Of a stretch of 64,000 bases of DNA, positions 53,501-63,556 are shown piece after piece. The notes beneath the pieces are model-generated. The model was given only the letters and a program-made list of their open reading frames with translations, was not told where the DNA came from and did not search any database. Position numbers and translations under genes: made by a program. How positions within the stretch are numbered: position 1 is the first letter of the stretch; every line of letters begins with the position of its first letter. This DNA is from a virus. Location of the stretch: positions 62,001-126,000 of the IMG/VR virus record IMGVR_UViG_3300023106_000001, one strand, 5' to 3'.

Positions 53501-56500
53501 CAGTTACAAAATAAAATTGCTGAAATAATTGGTTCAAATGATTATTTAACTCAATATTTTGGAACAGATCTTGCCGAACAAGGGAAAACAAAACCTTCAG
53601 AATCAGACATAAGAAATTATGAAAATCTACTTTCTAAAATTGACAGAAGAGTAGAGCCAAACACAGATAGAATTGTAAGCAGACCATCAAATTTCTATAA
53701 AAATTTAGGATTAACTATTGCCGAAATAGACCAACTTAAAGTTTTACAAACAAGGTTAAATGATTGGCTAACACTAGAAGGAACAGTTTCAAATGATGAG
53801 CAAAGTGTTGCAGAAATGCTAGATTTAATTGACAGTCTTCAAACACAAGCTGTTAGAGATACAACTAAAACTGAATTAATAGATAAAGACTATAAATCTG
53901 TTGTTGATGCTATAGATGAACAAGCGAATTCTTTAGGTTCTTCTGTGAGAGGATTACAAACTCCTACAAATGCTTTAGCTACAATTAAAAATCAAAATAT
54001 AAGGTTTAGTCATATCAGAGTAGAAACTTTAGCAAGTTTTTTCCCTGGTTCCAATATGATTGTTAATTCAAACAATACCTTTGAAATTGATTTAAATAAC
54101 GGACAAAGACTTACGGGAAGAATAAATGACAAAGGGGGACAAGATATTACATTAAAAGAATGGCTTGCTGTTGCACCTCAATCAAATGTACTTATTAAAA
54201 ACTTCGGAACTAATTCTTCGGCCATTTCACAATTACTAGGATTAGATTCTCAAGGAAATGAAATCTATCAAAATGTCCCATCTGATTTTGATTACAGACA
54301 AACTGACGGGACTAATTACTCTGTAGATGAAGAGGCTGTAAACGCAGTTAAAAATGGAGATACCTTAGATTTATTTGTAAGTTCAACAGATGCTTTCAAT
54401 GATAGTTTGACAAGTAAAGAACTAGCTAAACAGATTCATATTTATGTAATGAAGAACGGAAAACTTTTGGGATCACTTCCTGCGCCTTATGATAAGGAAA
54501 GTACGGAAGGCATTGGTATACCTTTAAGTGAGTTAAGACAGTCTGCGGCCGAGTTTACAAAAGGTAAAAAAGGACTTATAAAGCTACCTCAAAAAATGAC
54601 TGCTAAAATCACTTTTATAGGGGCACCACAAATTACTTTACAAAAATCAGGAGAAGAAACAGTTACTAAAAATAATCCTTTCACAAAAGAAAGCTTACAA
54701 AATGTAGTAGGACAAGGATTTATTGAAAATGGTCAAGTAACTTCTACAATAAAAATAGATGTAAACCAATTTATAAACAAAATAAGTACTTCTAATAAAG
54801 ACGCTAAAATACCTTTTATAGCTTTTAATTATAATGGTAAAGTGGTTGGATTTCCAGTGAGTTTAAATTCAGTTACAGTGGATATATCTAAATCAGTTTT
54901 AGATATTTTCAACAGTACTGAAGCAACAACTGCAATAAAAGCAAAAACTTTGGTAGATGCTCTGATTCAAAATGGATTAGATCCACAATCTTATGGAATT
55001 GATTTTACAGATAAAGAAAATTGGATTGATTCTCAGGAAACGTCTAATGCTTTATCAGATTTATCTAAAATAAAACAGTTTGTAGATGTTGAACAATTCG
55101 CCACAAAAAACTATAATAAAGAGAATTTAATAGATGACGCTACAATTGCAATAAGATTAGACAACAGTCCTTTTCAAACCAGTAAGATAATGCTTAGCAT
55201 GTCTAATAAAATAGACTCCGATGTATTAGGGTATAAAGAGTTTTTACAAGCAAATGAAGCCAGAGAAATAGAGATAAGATCAGAATTAAATACAGTTGCA
55301 AAAGAACTTTATAGTGCTTACATAAATAATTCTGAATTAGATAATAATTTTACTCAGACTTTTGACGAAAATCCTATTTTACCAGGAGATAGTGATATTA
55401 TAATGCGTCAAAATATTAACACTTTAAAAACAGCAATAAAAGGCGCATCACAAAAAACCAAAAAAGAAATTGGAGTAGACTTATTTAAAAAAGCAAATGA
55501 ATTATTAAATGAATTAAATTACAGCACAAACAAGTCAAAAGACATTAAAGAACAAATTAAAAACAGTGAATATTATCAAGATGCCGATCCTAACTTCATA
55601 ACTGTTGATGAACAAGGTAATCTGGAAAACCCTTTTATCAATGAAACAGAAGCAATTCAGGAATTAGGCGGGATAAAAACTGAGGAGGAATTTAATGAAG
55701 CTTTAGATGCAAGTGATTTAGATTATTTAAAAACAGATACTGCGTTATTTGAAGAAATGTCTGAATTTAACAATATTGCGGTAAAAGAAGAAACAGAAGA
55801 GGGACTTCAAGATAAAATAAATACAGGTGTTCAAGATACTTTAGAAGCAACACTAAGAGAACCTACAAATAACGGTTTACAGACAAGTTTATCTAATATT
55901 GAAGGCTATACGCCAGAAGTTTGGAATTCGTCACCAGAAGCTATAAAAACACTATTGAAAGACATTGAAAAACAAGCTATTGATGTAAATGTTGATTTAA
56001 CAGGATTGGCCGACTCATATGAAACAAAAACACAAGAAGAAGTTTTGGATGTTACCAGAGCTTTAGATTTCATGTTGAATAACCCAACGCCTGATAGTTT
56101 AAATCATTTTGTAAATACTTATCAGGATTTTACCAATGTAGTGGATACAATAGAAAGAGAAGTAGTTAAAGTAGAACCTAAATATAGAGATTTACCTCTT
56201 ATTTCTTTAGACACAACATCATCCGAACACAAAGCATTTAAAGATAATGGACTTTTAAAAATACAAGATAATGTTTACATAAAAACTGATGGGAATACAA
56301 AAACTTTAGAAGAAGTTGAAGATTTAATGTCAAATAATTTAGATGTTTTTCCAGAAAATACTGTTCAGGGTGATGTAAACAATAAGAATATTGTACTAGA
56401 AGACTTAAATTCATATGTTGAAAGCCAAATGGTCGATGTTTTAACGAATGATTCTGAATTTGATGCAGATACAGTTAAAAAACTCATCTACTATAAAACA

Positions 56501-57160
56501 TATTTCGGCATAGAAAATAAAGAAGTGCTAACAATTTCACAAGAAAAAATAGCAGATACTTCGGCTTTAAATATATCGAATGCAGAATACTTAACAACAG
56601 ATTATATCGCGGAAGTAAGAAACCAACAACTGAGAGAAATTCATCCCGTTTTACAAAATTTAGTTTTTAATCAGAAAGGCATCACATTAAGATACACTGA
56701 TGAGATTAGTGTTGCAGAAATGAATGATTACTTGAAAGATAATGAAGATCTAAGAAATTACTTCTTATTATCTAAAAACACTAATTTTAATGTAGATTTA
56801 GAAGCAAGTGAAGATGAAATTACCACGCAAAATATGAGAGATTATTACGCCAATGGAGGAGCATTAGAAGCATATAAGAACGGATATACAAAAATAAACA
56901 ACGAAACTATTCAAACAAAAACTACAGAGGATTTTATAAGTATAAATGGAGATGTATATGAGCGTACAGCAGATGAATTATTCTCTAAATTACCAAAAAC
57001 AGATCCTAATTTTTATGAATTAAATATGGAAGCACCTGTTATTAATGTAGATCCAAGTCAATATCCTTCAATAAATTCAGTGTCAGAAATAGAAACAAAA
57101 AACATTTTAACTAAAGCAGAGCAAAATAATTTTGATGAAAATATAGATTGTTCTAAATAA
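50528..57160 (+). CDS. Giant cargo/ejection protein, 2210 residues
   Basis: A giant protein of a type found in crAss-like virions. The N-terminal 520 residues hold several hydrophobic or amphipathic helices (GFGKLLGKTGVAVLGGTLGVV near 118-138; FTAGLLISEGIWTAATGGVGLL near 209-230; LGAAIPEAQEEMGQRVV; EGLVGAIVGVLGAGV), with LPNYYTEQE near 175, a recurrent phrase of this family. Such helices suggest membrane penetration during DNA ejection. The rest is long helical and mixed domains ending in acidic segments. I found no DxDGD RNA polymerase motif and no clear enzyme signature. It is followed by a short promoter-bearing gap. Confidence 0.68.
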   Translation: MAEPTTAGYNPIDTQLLADATVAPVITTPTTFIAQDVRKKEVQPDLSSNPFAQAPSLFGSQFKEEPRALKGYANESYNEAYTPLSNGEYIGRYENFIPGTNNQERLAQQQTTSEKWTNGFGKLLGKTGVAVLGGTLGVVDSLVEGISKGSLSEAYNTDFNNYLDDLNVKLDYKLPNYYTEQENNASLFGQVATTNFWADKVFGGLSFTAGLLISEGIWTAATGGVGLLAQESQLAKLAKWTIKGAGGEAKTLEALNAAKILSKGSSTALLEAETTALGRKVSDQILGKIGEINKTTSINAYKIRKISDVALVATRSAGYEAGMEARQYMNSTEHDWLENYQKVNGVDPTPEEYSAFKDQLTTTGNYVFGANMIIVGTSNLAQFGNALIGKTVNPNVGNSFLKRSLLGIGFDKTITEEGKILYKALEATKGQRIAGKVWGVLGAAIPEAQEEMGQRVVSQTAEKYMLNAFDPEKTKTTYGVADAFTEALQDTYGTKEGLSEGLVGAIVGVLGAGVHSRFKFGDVTAEREETQRTVDYANAFTADNHINNVIANNKIQASQESKQQAIQRGDLTGELLADAESAIAHIERNQAISSVQEGFFDFQRQINAVKNDELAKELGLGTGQEAEEQAQVFKEEKIAEYKEISDKHQKNLNYSQALLGETEIAGLDKTSTREVVRAMAYSMTMGETAMRINQNLISHVKSLVTDSVNVENITEALDVQQVLDLAPKEKTLKISQLDLHLQSLDRREKEVLNRQFEASKLTDTEDNKARANALIDINKEITAIQEERTQAQTEKQLALDAIGIKNYTDASITVDMFTTQNENLDKLRATLADIKLSDPEKFFEIQKALQAQSKAVDHIKNYQKTTQAIVNPNTRVKVINGWVSKLLNKNTKLNESTASYFTDILEKWKTDTVVVFQENQNLIERRAFENGEPVSEAYKQQLGEEVRKGIQLPSADQAIYDAYQKEIEDNAVATIPNNVEVTPVTNLTTLQQLQNKIAEIIGSNDYLTQYFGTDLAEQGKTKPSESDIRNYENLLSKIDRRVEPNTDRIVSRPSNFYKNLGLTIAEIDQLKVLQTRLNDWLTLEGTVSNDEQSVAEMLDLIDSLQTQAVRDTTKTELIDKDYKSVVDAIDEQANSLGSSVRGLQTPTNALATIKNQNIRFSHIRVETLASFFPGSNMIVNSNNTFEIDLNNGQRLTGRINDKGGQDITLKEWLAVAPQSNVLIKNFGTNSSAISQLLGLDSQGNEIYQNVPSDFDYRQTDGTNYSVDEEAVNAVKNGDTLDLFVSSTDAFNDSLTSKELAKQIHIYVMKNGKLLGSLPAPYDKESTEGIGIPLSELRQSAAEFTKGKKGLIKLPQKMTAKITFIGAPQITLQKSGEETVTKNNPFTKESLQNVVGQGFIENGQVTSTIKIDVNQFINKISTSNKDAKIPFIAFNYNGKVVGFPVSLNSVTVDISKSVLDIFNSTEATTAIKAKTLVDALIQNGLDPQSYGIDFTDKENWIDSQETSNALSDLSKIKQFVDVEQFATKNYNKENLIDDATIAIRLDNSPFQTSKIMLSMSNKIDSDVLGYKEFLQANEAREIEIRSELNTVAKELYSAYINNSELDNNFTQTFDENPILPGDSDIIMRQNINTLKTAIKGASQKTKKEIGVDLFKKANELLNELNYSTNKSKDIKEQIKNSEYYQDADPNFITVDEQGNLENPFINETEAIQELGGIKTEEEFNEALDASDLDYLKTDTALFEEMSEFNNIAVKEETEEGLQDKINTGVQDTLEATLREPTNNGLQTSLSNIEGYTPEVWNSSPEAIKTLLKDIEKQAIDVNVDLTGLADSYETKTQEEVLDVTRALDFMLNNPTPDSLNHFVNTYQDFTNVVDTIEREVVKVEPKYRDLPLISLDTTSSEHKAFKDNGLLKIQDNVYIKTDGNTKTLEEVEDLMSNNLDVFPENTVQGDVNNKNIVLEDLNSYVESQMVDVLTNDSEFDADTVKKLIYYKTYFGIENKEVLTISQEKIADTSALNISNAEYLTTDYIAEVRNQQLREIHPVLQNLVFNQKGITLRYTDEISVAEMNDYLKDNEDLRNYFLLSKNTNFNVDLEASEDEITTQNMRDYYANGGALEAYKNGYTKINNETIQTKTTEDFISINGDVYERTADELFSKLPKTDPNFYELNMEAPVINVDPSQYPSINSVSEIETKNILTKAEQNNFDENIDCSK

Positions 57161-57174
57161 AAAGTGTATATTTG
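57147..57174 (+). promoter_or_regulatory. Weak promoter before the 2102-residue cargo gene
   Basis: TATATTTG at 57167-57174 is a perfect -7 element, but the TTTG expected 20 bases upstream is absent; ATTG at 57147-57150 gives only 16 bases. The ATG is at 57201. Confidence 0.45.
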
Positions 57175-57200
57175 CACAAATAAAAAACTAAAAATAAATT

Positions 57201-60200
57201 ATGGCTTGTAAAGTTGATAGAAATTCGGAAGGAATAATAACAAAAGTATTAGATCAAAATGGAAATGAAAGTAGACTTTTTATAAGTGTTGCTTCAAATC
57301 CATTTGTAGAAAACACTGAAAAAGCATTAGAACTATACAAAAACATTTATTCGCCGAAAATAGATAAAACAGCAAAAGAAGTTACACCCAGAGTTTCTTC
57401 TATTTATAATCAAAACCAAGATTTATCTAATATAGGTACGGCTGAACAATATCAAGAATATCTATCTCAGATATTTCCTCAAAGTCAATTAAAAGATGTA
57501 GTTTATCACGGCACAAAAAGAGATTTTGAAGACTTTGATGCCACTCAAATAGGTACAGAAAGTGACAGAAATAAAACTATAGGGGATTTTGGCCAAGGAT
57601 TTTATTTTACAGATAATTTTTTTAAAGCTGAAGGGTATTCAATTAATATGGATACAGGTAGAAAAGGAGCTGTTAAAAATGTAATTCTAAATATAACCAA
57701 CCCTTTATATAGAAATTCTAAAACTATCATAGCTCCTAAAACCAGCGAAGAATTAGAAAATGAGGGGTATGATGGCGTAATTGTATCTTACACTACCAAT
57801 AACAATATGGATGAAATTGTTGTTCCTAATAGTAATCAAATTCATGTTTTAGGTTCGGCAAAAGATTTACAACAGTTTCAAGATTTTGTAAGTAACCCTT
57901 CAATAAATGAAAGTGGTATCCAATTCGTTCATGAAGTAAATGGAAAACAATTCAGTTCTTTAAAATCCGCATTAAAAGAAGCAGTAGACGGCCAAAAAAT
58001 AGAATTAGGATTCACTTCAAATAATGAATTCACTTCTGTAATGTCTGTAACCAAAAACGTAGATAAATCTTCGGTTAATGGGTTTACACAGGCTTCTATT
58101 TTGGAAGGAACAATGGCTGAAACCAGAGTGAAGATAGGTAATGAGTATTTGCTTCAGAGTGAGGGTCAAAGCGAAATGAAGAAAAATGTTTCTTTAGATT
58201 TATTGGCAAATTCGGCAATGACAAATTTAGGTTCTTTAGGAATTGAAGTTTCTGGAACAACTGTAAGACTTAATGAGAATTTAGGTAAAACAGCAGTTTA
58301 TACTAAAAGTGGAGAAAGACAAATAATTGATGCGCAAGAATTAGACGAACTGTCAATTGATGAACTTAAAGCTCGTTATGAGAATTATGAAGAGATTTTC
58401 GCGGAAAGAGAATATAAAAGAAATGTACCTTTATATAGAGAAACTTCAGAGGAAGAGCAACCAGAAACTGTAAAAACAGAAGATGAAGTTAAACTATCTT
58501 TATATAAGCTTCTTAAAAATATGGGTGTAACTGTAACTTCAATTACAAATTACACTGAGAAATTCCAAATTAGAAACTCTGTGCCTATCCAGGCTGAGGC
58601 TTTAGCAGATATCGCACAAAGAGTTATTGCTTTTCAAACAGGAGCGGAAACACTAGAAAACTTAACTGAAGAAACAATTCACTTTATAGTAGAAGCACTT
58701 CCGCAAGAAAGACTTGAAAACATACTTAGAAACATAGATAAATCTGAAGAATATAAAGAATTTGCGCAAACATATAGAGAAGTTTACAGCAGAGAATACA
58801 ATGCAGAAGAAACTGAAATGGCTGTTCGTAAAGAAGTCTTAGGAAAAATAGCTTTAAATGCTGTTCAACAATCAGCGCCTGTTTCTGAAACAACTCAAAA
58901 TTTCTTCAATAGCGCAATTCAATTTATACAACAGTTTTTTCAAGATATTGCTTCTTATTTCAAGCCACAATATATTTCCGATTTAAATGGAATTATTACA
59001 GATATTCAAGATATTTTAAATACAGGGGATATTAGTGGATTACAATTAGATAACTTAGATAATAATCGAAAAAGATTTTATTCTTTAGATACATCTACAA
59101 ACGCTAAGAGAATCGCGGAAGAAACTAAAAAACAAATTGATATTTTAAGTAGGGAAAATGATGATTTATCTAGAAATCAACAAGGATCTCAATTCAATAA
59201 AAATAGACTTTTAGCTGTACAAAAAGAACTTGATGATAAATTAGAAGTACATGCTGTGGCTACGGTGGCCAGAATTGCAGATAATAATGTTAATAGACTT
59301 TTCGCCGCGATAAAAGATTCACAAGACAAAGGAAAAAATTACGACTTATCACAAGAAGAAGTAATGATCTTTAAAAATCTTATAGGGGAAACAACACAAA
59401 CTCTTGGAGTTATCAAAAAACTGATTGAAGATGACACCACTTTAAATAAATTAACTGTTTGGCAAACACTATCTAAAAGCATTGGAGACTCAATTCAAAA
59501 TATATCTAACTTAAAAGCACAAAGAGATGTAACTCAACAACAAAGTATTGAGAAGCAAATTAATGCCGTTACGATTGACAGGGGCTTAAGTGCTAGAGAA
59601 AAAGAGGCTATGCTTAGATGGAGTATTTCAGCAGAGAACGACATTAGCTGGATAGGCTCCACTTTTGGGACTCTCAACAACTCACCCGATGCCTTAATGT
59701 CATTATTTGCAACTGTTAAGACAGGAATGATTTCTGAAGGATCACGCGCAGACCATAATCAGATTAAAAACTGGCAAAAAGTTATTTATGATAATGGATT
59801 CGACGAAAAAATTATTTCTACATTTGTTAAAGATGGGTATTTCTTGTCAGAAAGAGATATTGCAGGTTATCAAAAACAGTTAGATGAAAACTTCTTGCAA
59901 GAATATAAAAAAGTATTTACCGATACTAAACTTAAAGATGAAGAAATTCTAAATAAAAGAAGTAAAGGTACATTAGAATGGTCAGATGAGCAAAAAGACA
60001 GTATTTATGAAGCTACAAGAAAGCTAAATGAAAATGAGTCTGAGCGCCGAATGAAAGATGAGTATTATGCTGAATTAGAACAAAAATTTGTCAATTTAAA
60101 TATTTCTAAAAATACTCAAAACATTCTTCAAGGCCTAAACGCCGACAAAAGAAGAATAACAGAAAGAGCAAGAGATTCTAACGGTAAGATAGATTTAACT

Positions 60201-63200
60201 TTACTTAGCGGTCAAGGTATACAACAGTTAAACACTTTAAATTTAGAAAGGAAACAACTTAAAAGCTTTATAGATGAGCTTGGAAATCTAAAAGAAGGTT
60301 TAAAATACAGCCAAAACGAAGAAGGAAAAACAATCATTGAATCTATTGGTGACATTGATAAATTACCAGCACCTTCAAGACAAGCTTTAGACTTAAACAA
60401 ATTAGATAATTCTTACGATAACACAACACCTGAAGGAAGTTCTCAATTACCACAATCTTTCATAGATTTAATTCTAAGTAAAGACGACAGGCAAACTCAA
60501 ATCCAAGCATTACAATTAAACTCTCAAATAGGCTTTTCAAGCGATTTCTGGGATAGTTTTGGCAATAATAAAGGATTAGTAGATAAGCTTGAAGACATAG
60601 GTGGAAATGAAGACTTAATAGAAGATATTAAAGCAAATAGTTTCCGACTTAAAAATATTATTAAAGTTTACACTAAATCTTCAAATCCTTCAGAAACTGA
60701 TGTTGAGAACATGCCTGAATTGGCCAGACAAACAGTGAGGGATATTCAAGAGAATTTAGAAGAACTTTACGCCGAAGCAAGAGAATTAACAGCAGATATT
60801 ACTTCTGAAGATATTGAGAATTTAGTAGAGGGAGTTTCGGGAATAAATGAGTCCTGGAATAAAAGACTCTTAGACTTAGGACTTGATATAATAGATACAG
60901 CGGGAGTTGAACTTGAGATTTTAACTAATAAAATCGCGGAAGAAGCAAAAGCAAACATGACTGCAAAAAACCGAAAAACAACTCAACAAATGCAAGATAG
61001 CATAGAGAGTTACATAAACGGTTTTAGAGAAACTCTTCCTAAATCTGTAATGAGAAAATTAGAAGAACAAAATCTGTCTAAAGAAGATTTACTTGAACCA
61101 ACAACTAAAAATCAGTTTGTAAGAAGTTTTGCAGAAAGCAGATTACTACCTTATTATAGAAGATACACACCACAAGGATATGTAGAATTTCAAAATGATT
61201 TAAACAGTGATAAACCTGTAAACGAAATCCTAAATAATTTAGAGCAGGGACAATATCAATACGTAGAAGTAAAACCAAATTACAGTTTTCAAGACGAAGA
61301 TACTTCTCAAATGAATCCAAACTATATTGTTAATTCGGGAATGGGGAGCCAACAACCTAAATTAAGTAAATATAAAAATACAGAATTTGATAGTTTATTT
61401 GGTACTGTTACAAGAGATAATGAAGGTAATTATATTTCGGCCACAAAAAATGAAAAACTATTTGAAGTTTACAAAGCTACAATAAAGCTAAGAAAGGATC
61501 AAATTGCACTCATGGATGGAGATTCGAGTTATAATATTTATTTAACTCCGCAAATCAGAAAACAAGGAATTGAACGTTATTTAGGAGGATTAAAAAGTTT
61601 GTCAGGGCAGTCTATAAAAGATGCTTTTGAGAACATAACCACATATACTGAGGATGACCAGATACAGGGGGATAATAGATTAGGAACCGCAAACAAAAGT
61701 ATTCCAAAACCTTTTTATGCGAGATTAGAAAATCAAACAGATATCACAGAGGATATTTTCCACGGACTTGCTATGACAAATAAAGCTGCAAATATCTATG
61801 CTTCCAGAGTAAAATACTTTGGAGATGCTATGGCCATCATAGACAAAGCTTCTACAAGAACTAATGCTGATGGGAAAATAGGGACAGCTACTAATAGGTA
61901 TAAAGCATTAGAATCAGCGCTAGATAACGATTTCTTCGGTATAAAACAAGCCGCTACAGCTACAATTGATGTGCCTTTTGTCGGCAAAATAGATGGTGCG
62001 AAGGTCGTGGAAGGACTAGGTAGCTTCCTTAGGTTCAAAGGTTTAGGATCAAGTGTTGTCATACCAGCAACTGCTTTTCTTTCTGCAAAGAGTAAACAGA
62101 CAGTCGAAAGAATTGTAGGGCAATATATAAATAATGACTCATTTAAAAGAGGAAGTGCTTTATACCATGATCAGGTTGGCAAGGCAATGACAGAGATAAA
62201 CTCCGTCCAAACAAAATCTAAGTTAAACTCTGTTGGTCAATTTTGGGGGGCATTTGAAATGGAAAATAGTTTGTATGGTTCTAAATTTAGCGCTTTCCCT
62301 AGATTTTTGTCAAAAAGTTCAATGATACTTTACCAAGCTGTAAATTACCCTCTGTATGGTAAAGGAATGCTTACAGTTTTAAATGATTTCCGAATTGTAG
62401 AGGGACAATTAGTAAAATTCACAGATTTTCAACGTAATCAAAGAACTGCTAATTTAAAAATAACTAATGCCGAAATAAAAGAAAAATGGTCTAATGAAAA
62501 TACTGTTATTTATGATTTCCAAGATGTTTCAGATAATGGAGAAGTGAGTTTTAACCGAGAAAAGCTTAAATCTATATTAAGGGATTCAAATGGTAATGAA
62601 TATTCAGATGCAGATCTAGAGGAAGAAATCTCTCGTTTTAGTAATGATATAAGGATTCAAATTAAGAATTTAAATGTAAGAATAGATTTGCAGTTATCTC
62701 ATGAAGACAAAGTGGCCGCAAATCGAAACTTTTTACTTAATTTTATAATGATGTTCAAAGGATTTATGGTGGTTCTTGCGGAAGAAAGATTTAAACCTCA
62801 AGGATTTAACACTCAGTCGAGACAATTAGAAAGCGGCTCTTATTCTGGGATATACAGAATGATGAATGATATTGTAAGAGAATGGAAACAAAATGGAGTG
62901 CCGTTTATTCAAGCTTTTAAAAATCAATATAATGGAAATTTCACAGAACAAGAATCAAGAATAAATGAATTAGAACAAATATCTAATAGAACAGCTGCTG
63001 AAAATAAAGAACTTCAGGATTTAAAAGAAGAGGTTGTTCAAGGCATAGAGTTATCGGAACTAAGAAAGTCTAATTTGAAGAGGCTTTCAGTAGATTTGTT
63101 ATTTGTTAATACAGTGATGCTAATTTCAATGCTACTTAGAGGACTTGCTGACGATGATCCAAAAAGAGAGAATTGGGCTTTACAAATGGCCAACTTACTT

Positions 63201-63509
63201 ACGTATAGACTTGTAGGAGAGCTACATTCTTCAAATACGGGAATAGCTAATCAGTATTGGGGCGTGGTCTCCACTCCATTGCAATCTTTTGATCAAATAT
63301 TATCCTTAAATAAACTACTTGAAGAGAATGCTTGGAAGGAAGGTAAAGTTCTAAGTAGCATAGGTAAAATTGCACCATTTTCTAATAGTTTAAATCAATT
63401 AATTGACCCAGGAACGGCCTATGAAAATAAAAAATATTATAGTGAAGTAAAAGGAAATGATTTTTTCTCAGTTCCCATGTGGCAGTTTTTAAATAAAGAT
63501 GGTAATTAA
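57201..63509 (+). CDS. Giant cargo protein with N-terminal ADP-ribosyltransferase-like domain
   Basis: A 2102-residue protein. Residues about 95-225 look like an ADP-ribosyltransferase of the polyvalent-protein type: VVYHGTKRDF with His103, GFYFTDN with Tyr135, EGYDGVIV at 188-195, and DEIVVPNSNQIHVLG with Glu205, giving an H-Y-E catalytic set. The long middle (about 430-1400) is helical and coiled-coil rich. The last 600 residues contain a conserved-looking part with hydrophobic helices (LGSSVVIPATAFLSA; LLNFIMMFKGFMVVLAEERF; LLFVNTVMLISMLLRGL), fitting membrane contact. It would be injected with DNA and could modify a host protein early in infection. No DxDGD motif found. Confidence 0.72.
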   Translation: MACKVDRNSEGIITKVLDQNGNESRLFISVASNPFVENTEKALELYKNIYSPKIDKTAKEVTPRVSSIYNQNQDLSNIGTAEQYQEYLSQIFPQSQLKDVVYHGTKRDFEDFDATQIGTESDRNKTIGDFGQGFYFTDNFFKAEGYSINMDTGRKGAVKNVILNITNPLYRNSKTIIAPKTSEELENEGYDGVIVSYTTNNNMDEIVVPNSNQIHVLGSAKDLQQFQDFVSNPSINESGIQFVHEVNGKQFSSLKSALKEAVDGQKIELGFTSNNEFTSVMSVTKNVDKSSVNGFTQASILEGTMAETRVKIGNEYLLQSEGQSEMKKNVSLDLLANSAMTNLGSLGIEVSGTTVRLNENLGKTAVYTKSGERQIIDAQELDELSIDELKARYENYEEIFAEREYKRNVPLYRETSEEEQPETVKTEDEVKLSLYKLLKNMGVTVTSITNYTEKFQIRNSVPIQAEALADIAQRVIAFQTGAETLENLTEETIHFIVEALPQERLENILRNIDKSEEYKEFAQTYREVYSREYNAEETEMAVRKEVLGKIALNAVQQSAPVSETTQNFFNSAIQFIQQFFQDIASYFKPQYISDLNGIITDIQDILNTGDISGLQLDNLDNNRKRFYSLDTSTNAKRIAEETKKQIDILSRENDDLSRNQQGSQFNKNRLLAVQKELDDKLEVHAVATVARIADNNVNRLFAAIKDSQDKGKNYDLSQEEVMIFKNLIGETTQTLGVIKKLIEDDTTLNKLTVWQTLSKSIGDSIQNISNLKAQRDVTQQQSIEKQINAVTIDRGLSAREKEAMLRWSISAENDISWIGSTFGTLNNSPDALMSLFATVKTGMISEGSRADHNQIKNWQKVIYDNGFDEKIISTFVKDGYFLSERDIAGYQKQLDENFLQEYKKVFTDTKLKDEEILNKRSKGTLEWSDEQKDSIYEATRKLNENESERRMKDEYYAELEQKFVNLNISKNTQNILQGLNADKRRITERARDSNGKIDLTLLSGQGIQQLNTLNLERKQLKSFIDELGNLKEGLKYSQNEEGKTIIESIGDIDKLPAPSRQALDLNKLDNSYDNTTPEGSSQLPQSFIDLILSKDDRQTQIQALQLNSQIGFSSDFWDSFGNNKGLVDKLEDIGGNEDLIEDIKANSFRLKNIIKVYTKSSNPSETDVENMPELARQTVRDIQENLEELYAEARELTADITSEDIENLVEGVSGINESWNKRLLDLGLDIIDTAGVELEILTNKIAEEAKANMTAKNRKTTQQMQDSIESYINGFRETLPKSVMRKLEEQNLSKEDLLEPTTKNQFVRSFAESRLLPYYRRYTPQGYVEFQNDLNSDKPVNEILNNLEQGQYQYVEVKPNYSFQDEDTSQMNPNYIVNSGMGSQQPKLSKYKNTEFDSLFGTVTRDNEGNYISATKNEKLFEVYKATIKLRKDQIALMDGDSSYNIYLTPQIRKQGIERYLGGLKSLSGQSIKDAFENITTYTEDDQIQGDNRLGTANKSIPKPFYARLENQTDITEDIFHGLAMTNKAANIYASRVKYFGDAMAIIDKASTRTNADGKIGTATNRYKALESALDNDFFGIKQAATATIDVPFVGKIDGAKVVEGLGSFLRFKGLGSSVVIPATAFLSAKSKQTVERIVGQYINNDSFKRGSALYHDQVGKAMTEINSVQTKSKLNSVGQFWGAFEMENSLYGSKFSAFPRFLSKSSMILYQAVNYPLYGKGMLTVLNDFRIVEGQLVKFTDFQRNQRTANLKITNAEIKEKWSNENTVIYDFQDVSDNGEVSFNREKLKSILRDSNGNEYSDADLEEEISRFSNDIRIQIKNLNVRIDLQLSHEDKVAANRNFLLNFIMMFKGFMVVLAEERFKPQGFNTQSRQLESGSYSGIYRMMNDIVREWKQNGVPFIQAFKNQYNGNFTEQESRINELEQISNRTAAENKELQDLKEEVVQGIELSELRKSNLKRLSVDLLFVNTVMLISMLLRGLADDDPKRENWALQMANLLTYRLVGELHSSNTGIANQYWGVVSTPLQSFDQILSLNKLLEENAWKEGKVLSSIGKIAPFSNSLNQLIDPGTAYENKKYYSEVKGNDFFSVPMWQFLNKDGN

Positions 63510-63541
63510 TTTGGTAGATTGAAAAATAAATTGTAAGTTTG
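63510..63541 (+). promoter_or_regulatory. Promoter of the 63661 gene
   Basis: TTTG at 63510-63513, a 20-base spacer and TAAGTTTG at 63534-63541. It starts one base after the giant cargo gene stop and gives a leader of about 110 bases. Confidence 0.65.
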
Positions 63542-63556
63542 CATAGTTGAATAAGA

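Noticed and set aside
50528-63509. Virion RNA polymerase subunits
   Set aside because: The size and position fit, but I found no DxDGD catalytic motif in the 2210- or 2102-residue proteins. The polymerase is more likely downstream of the window.
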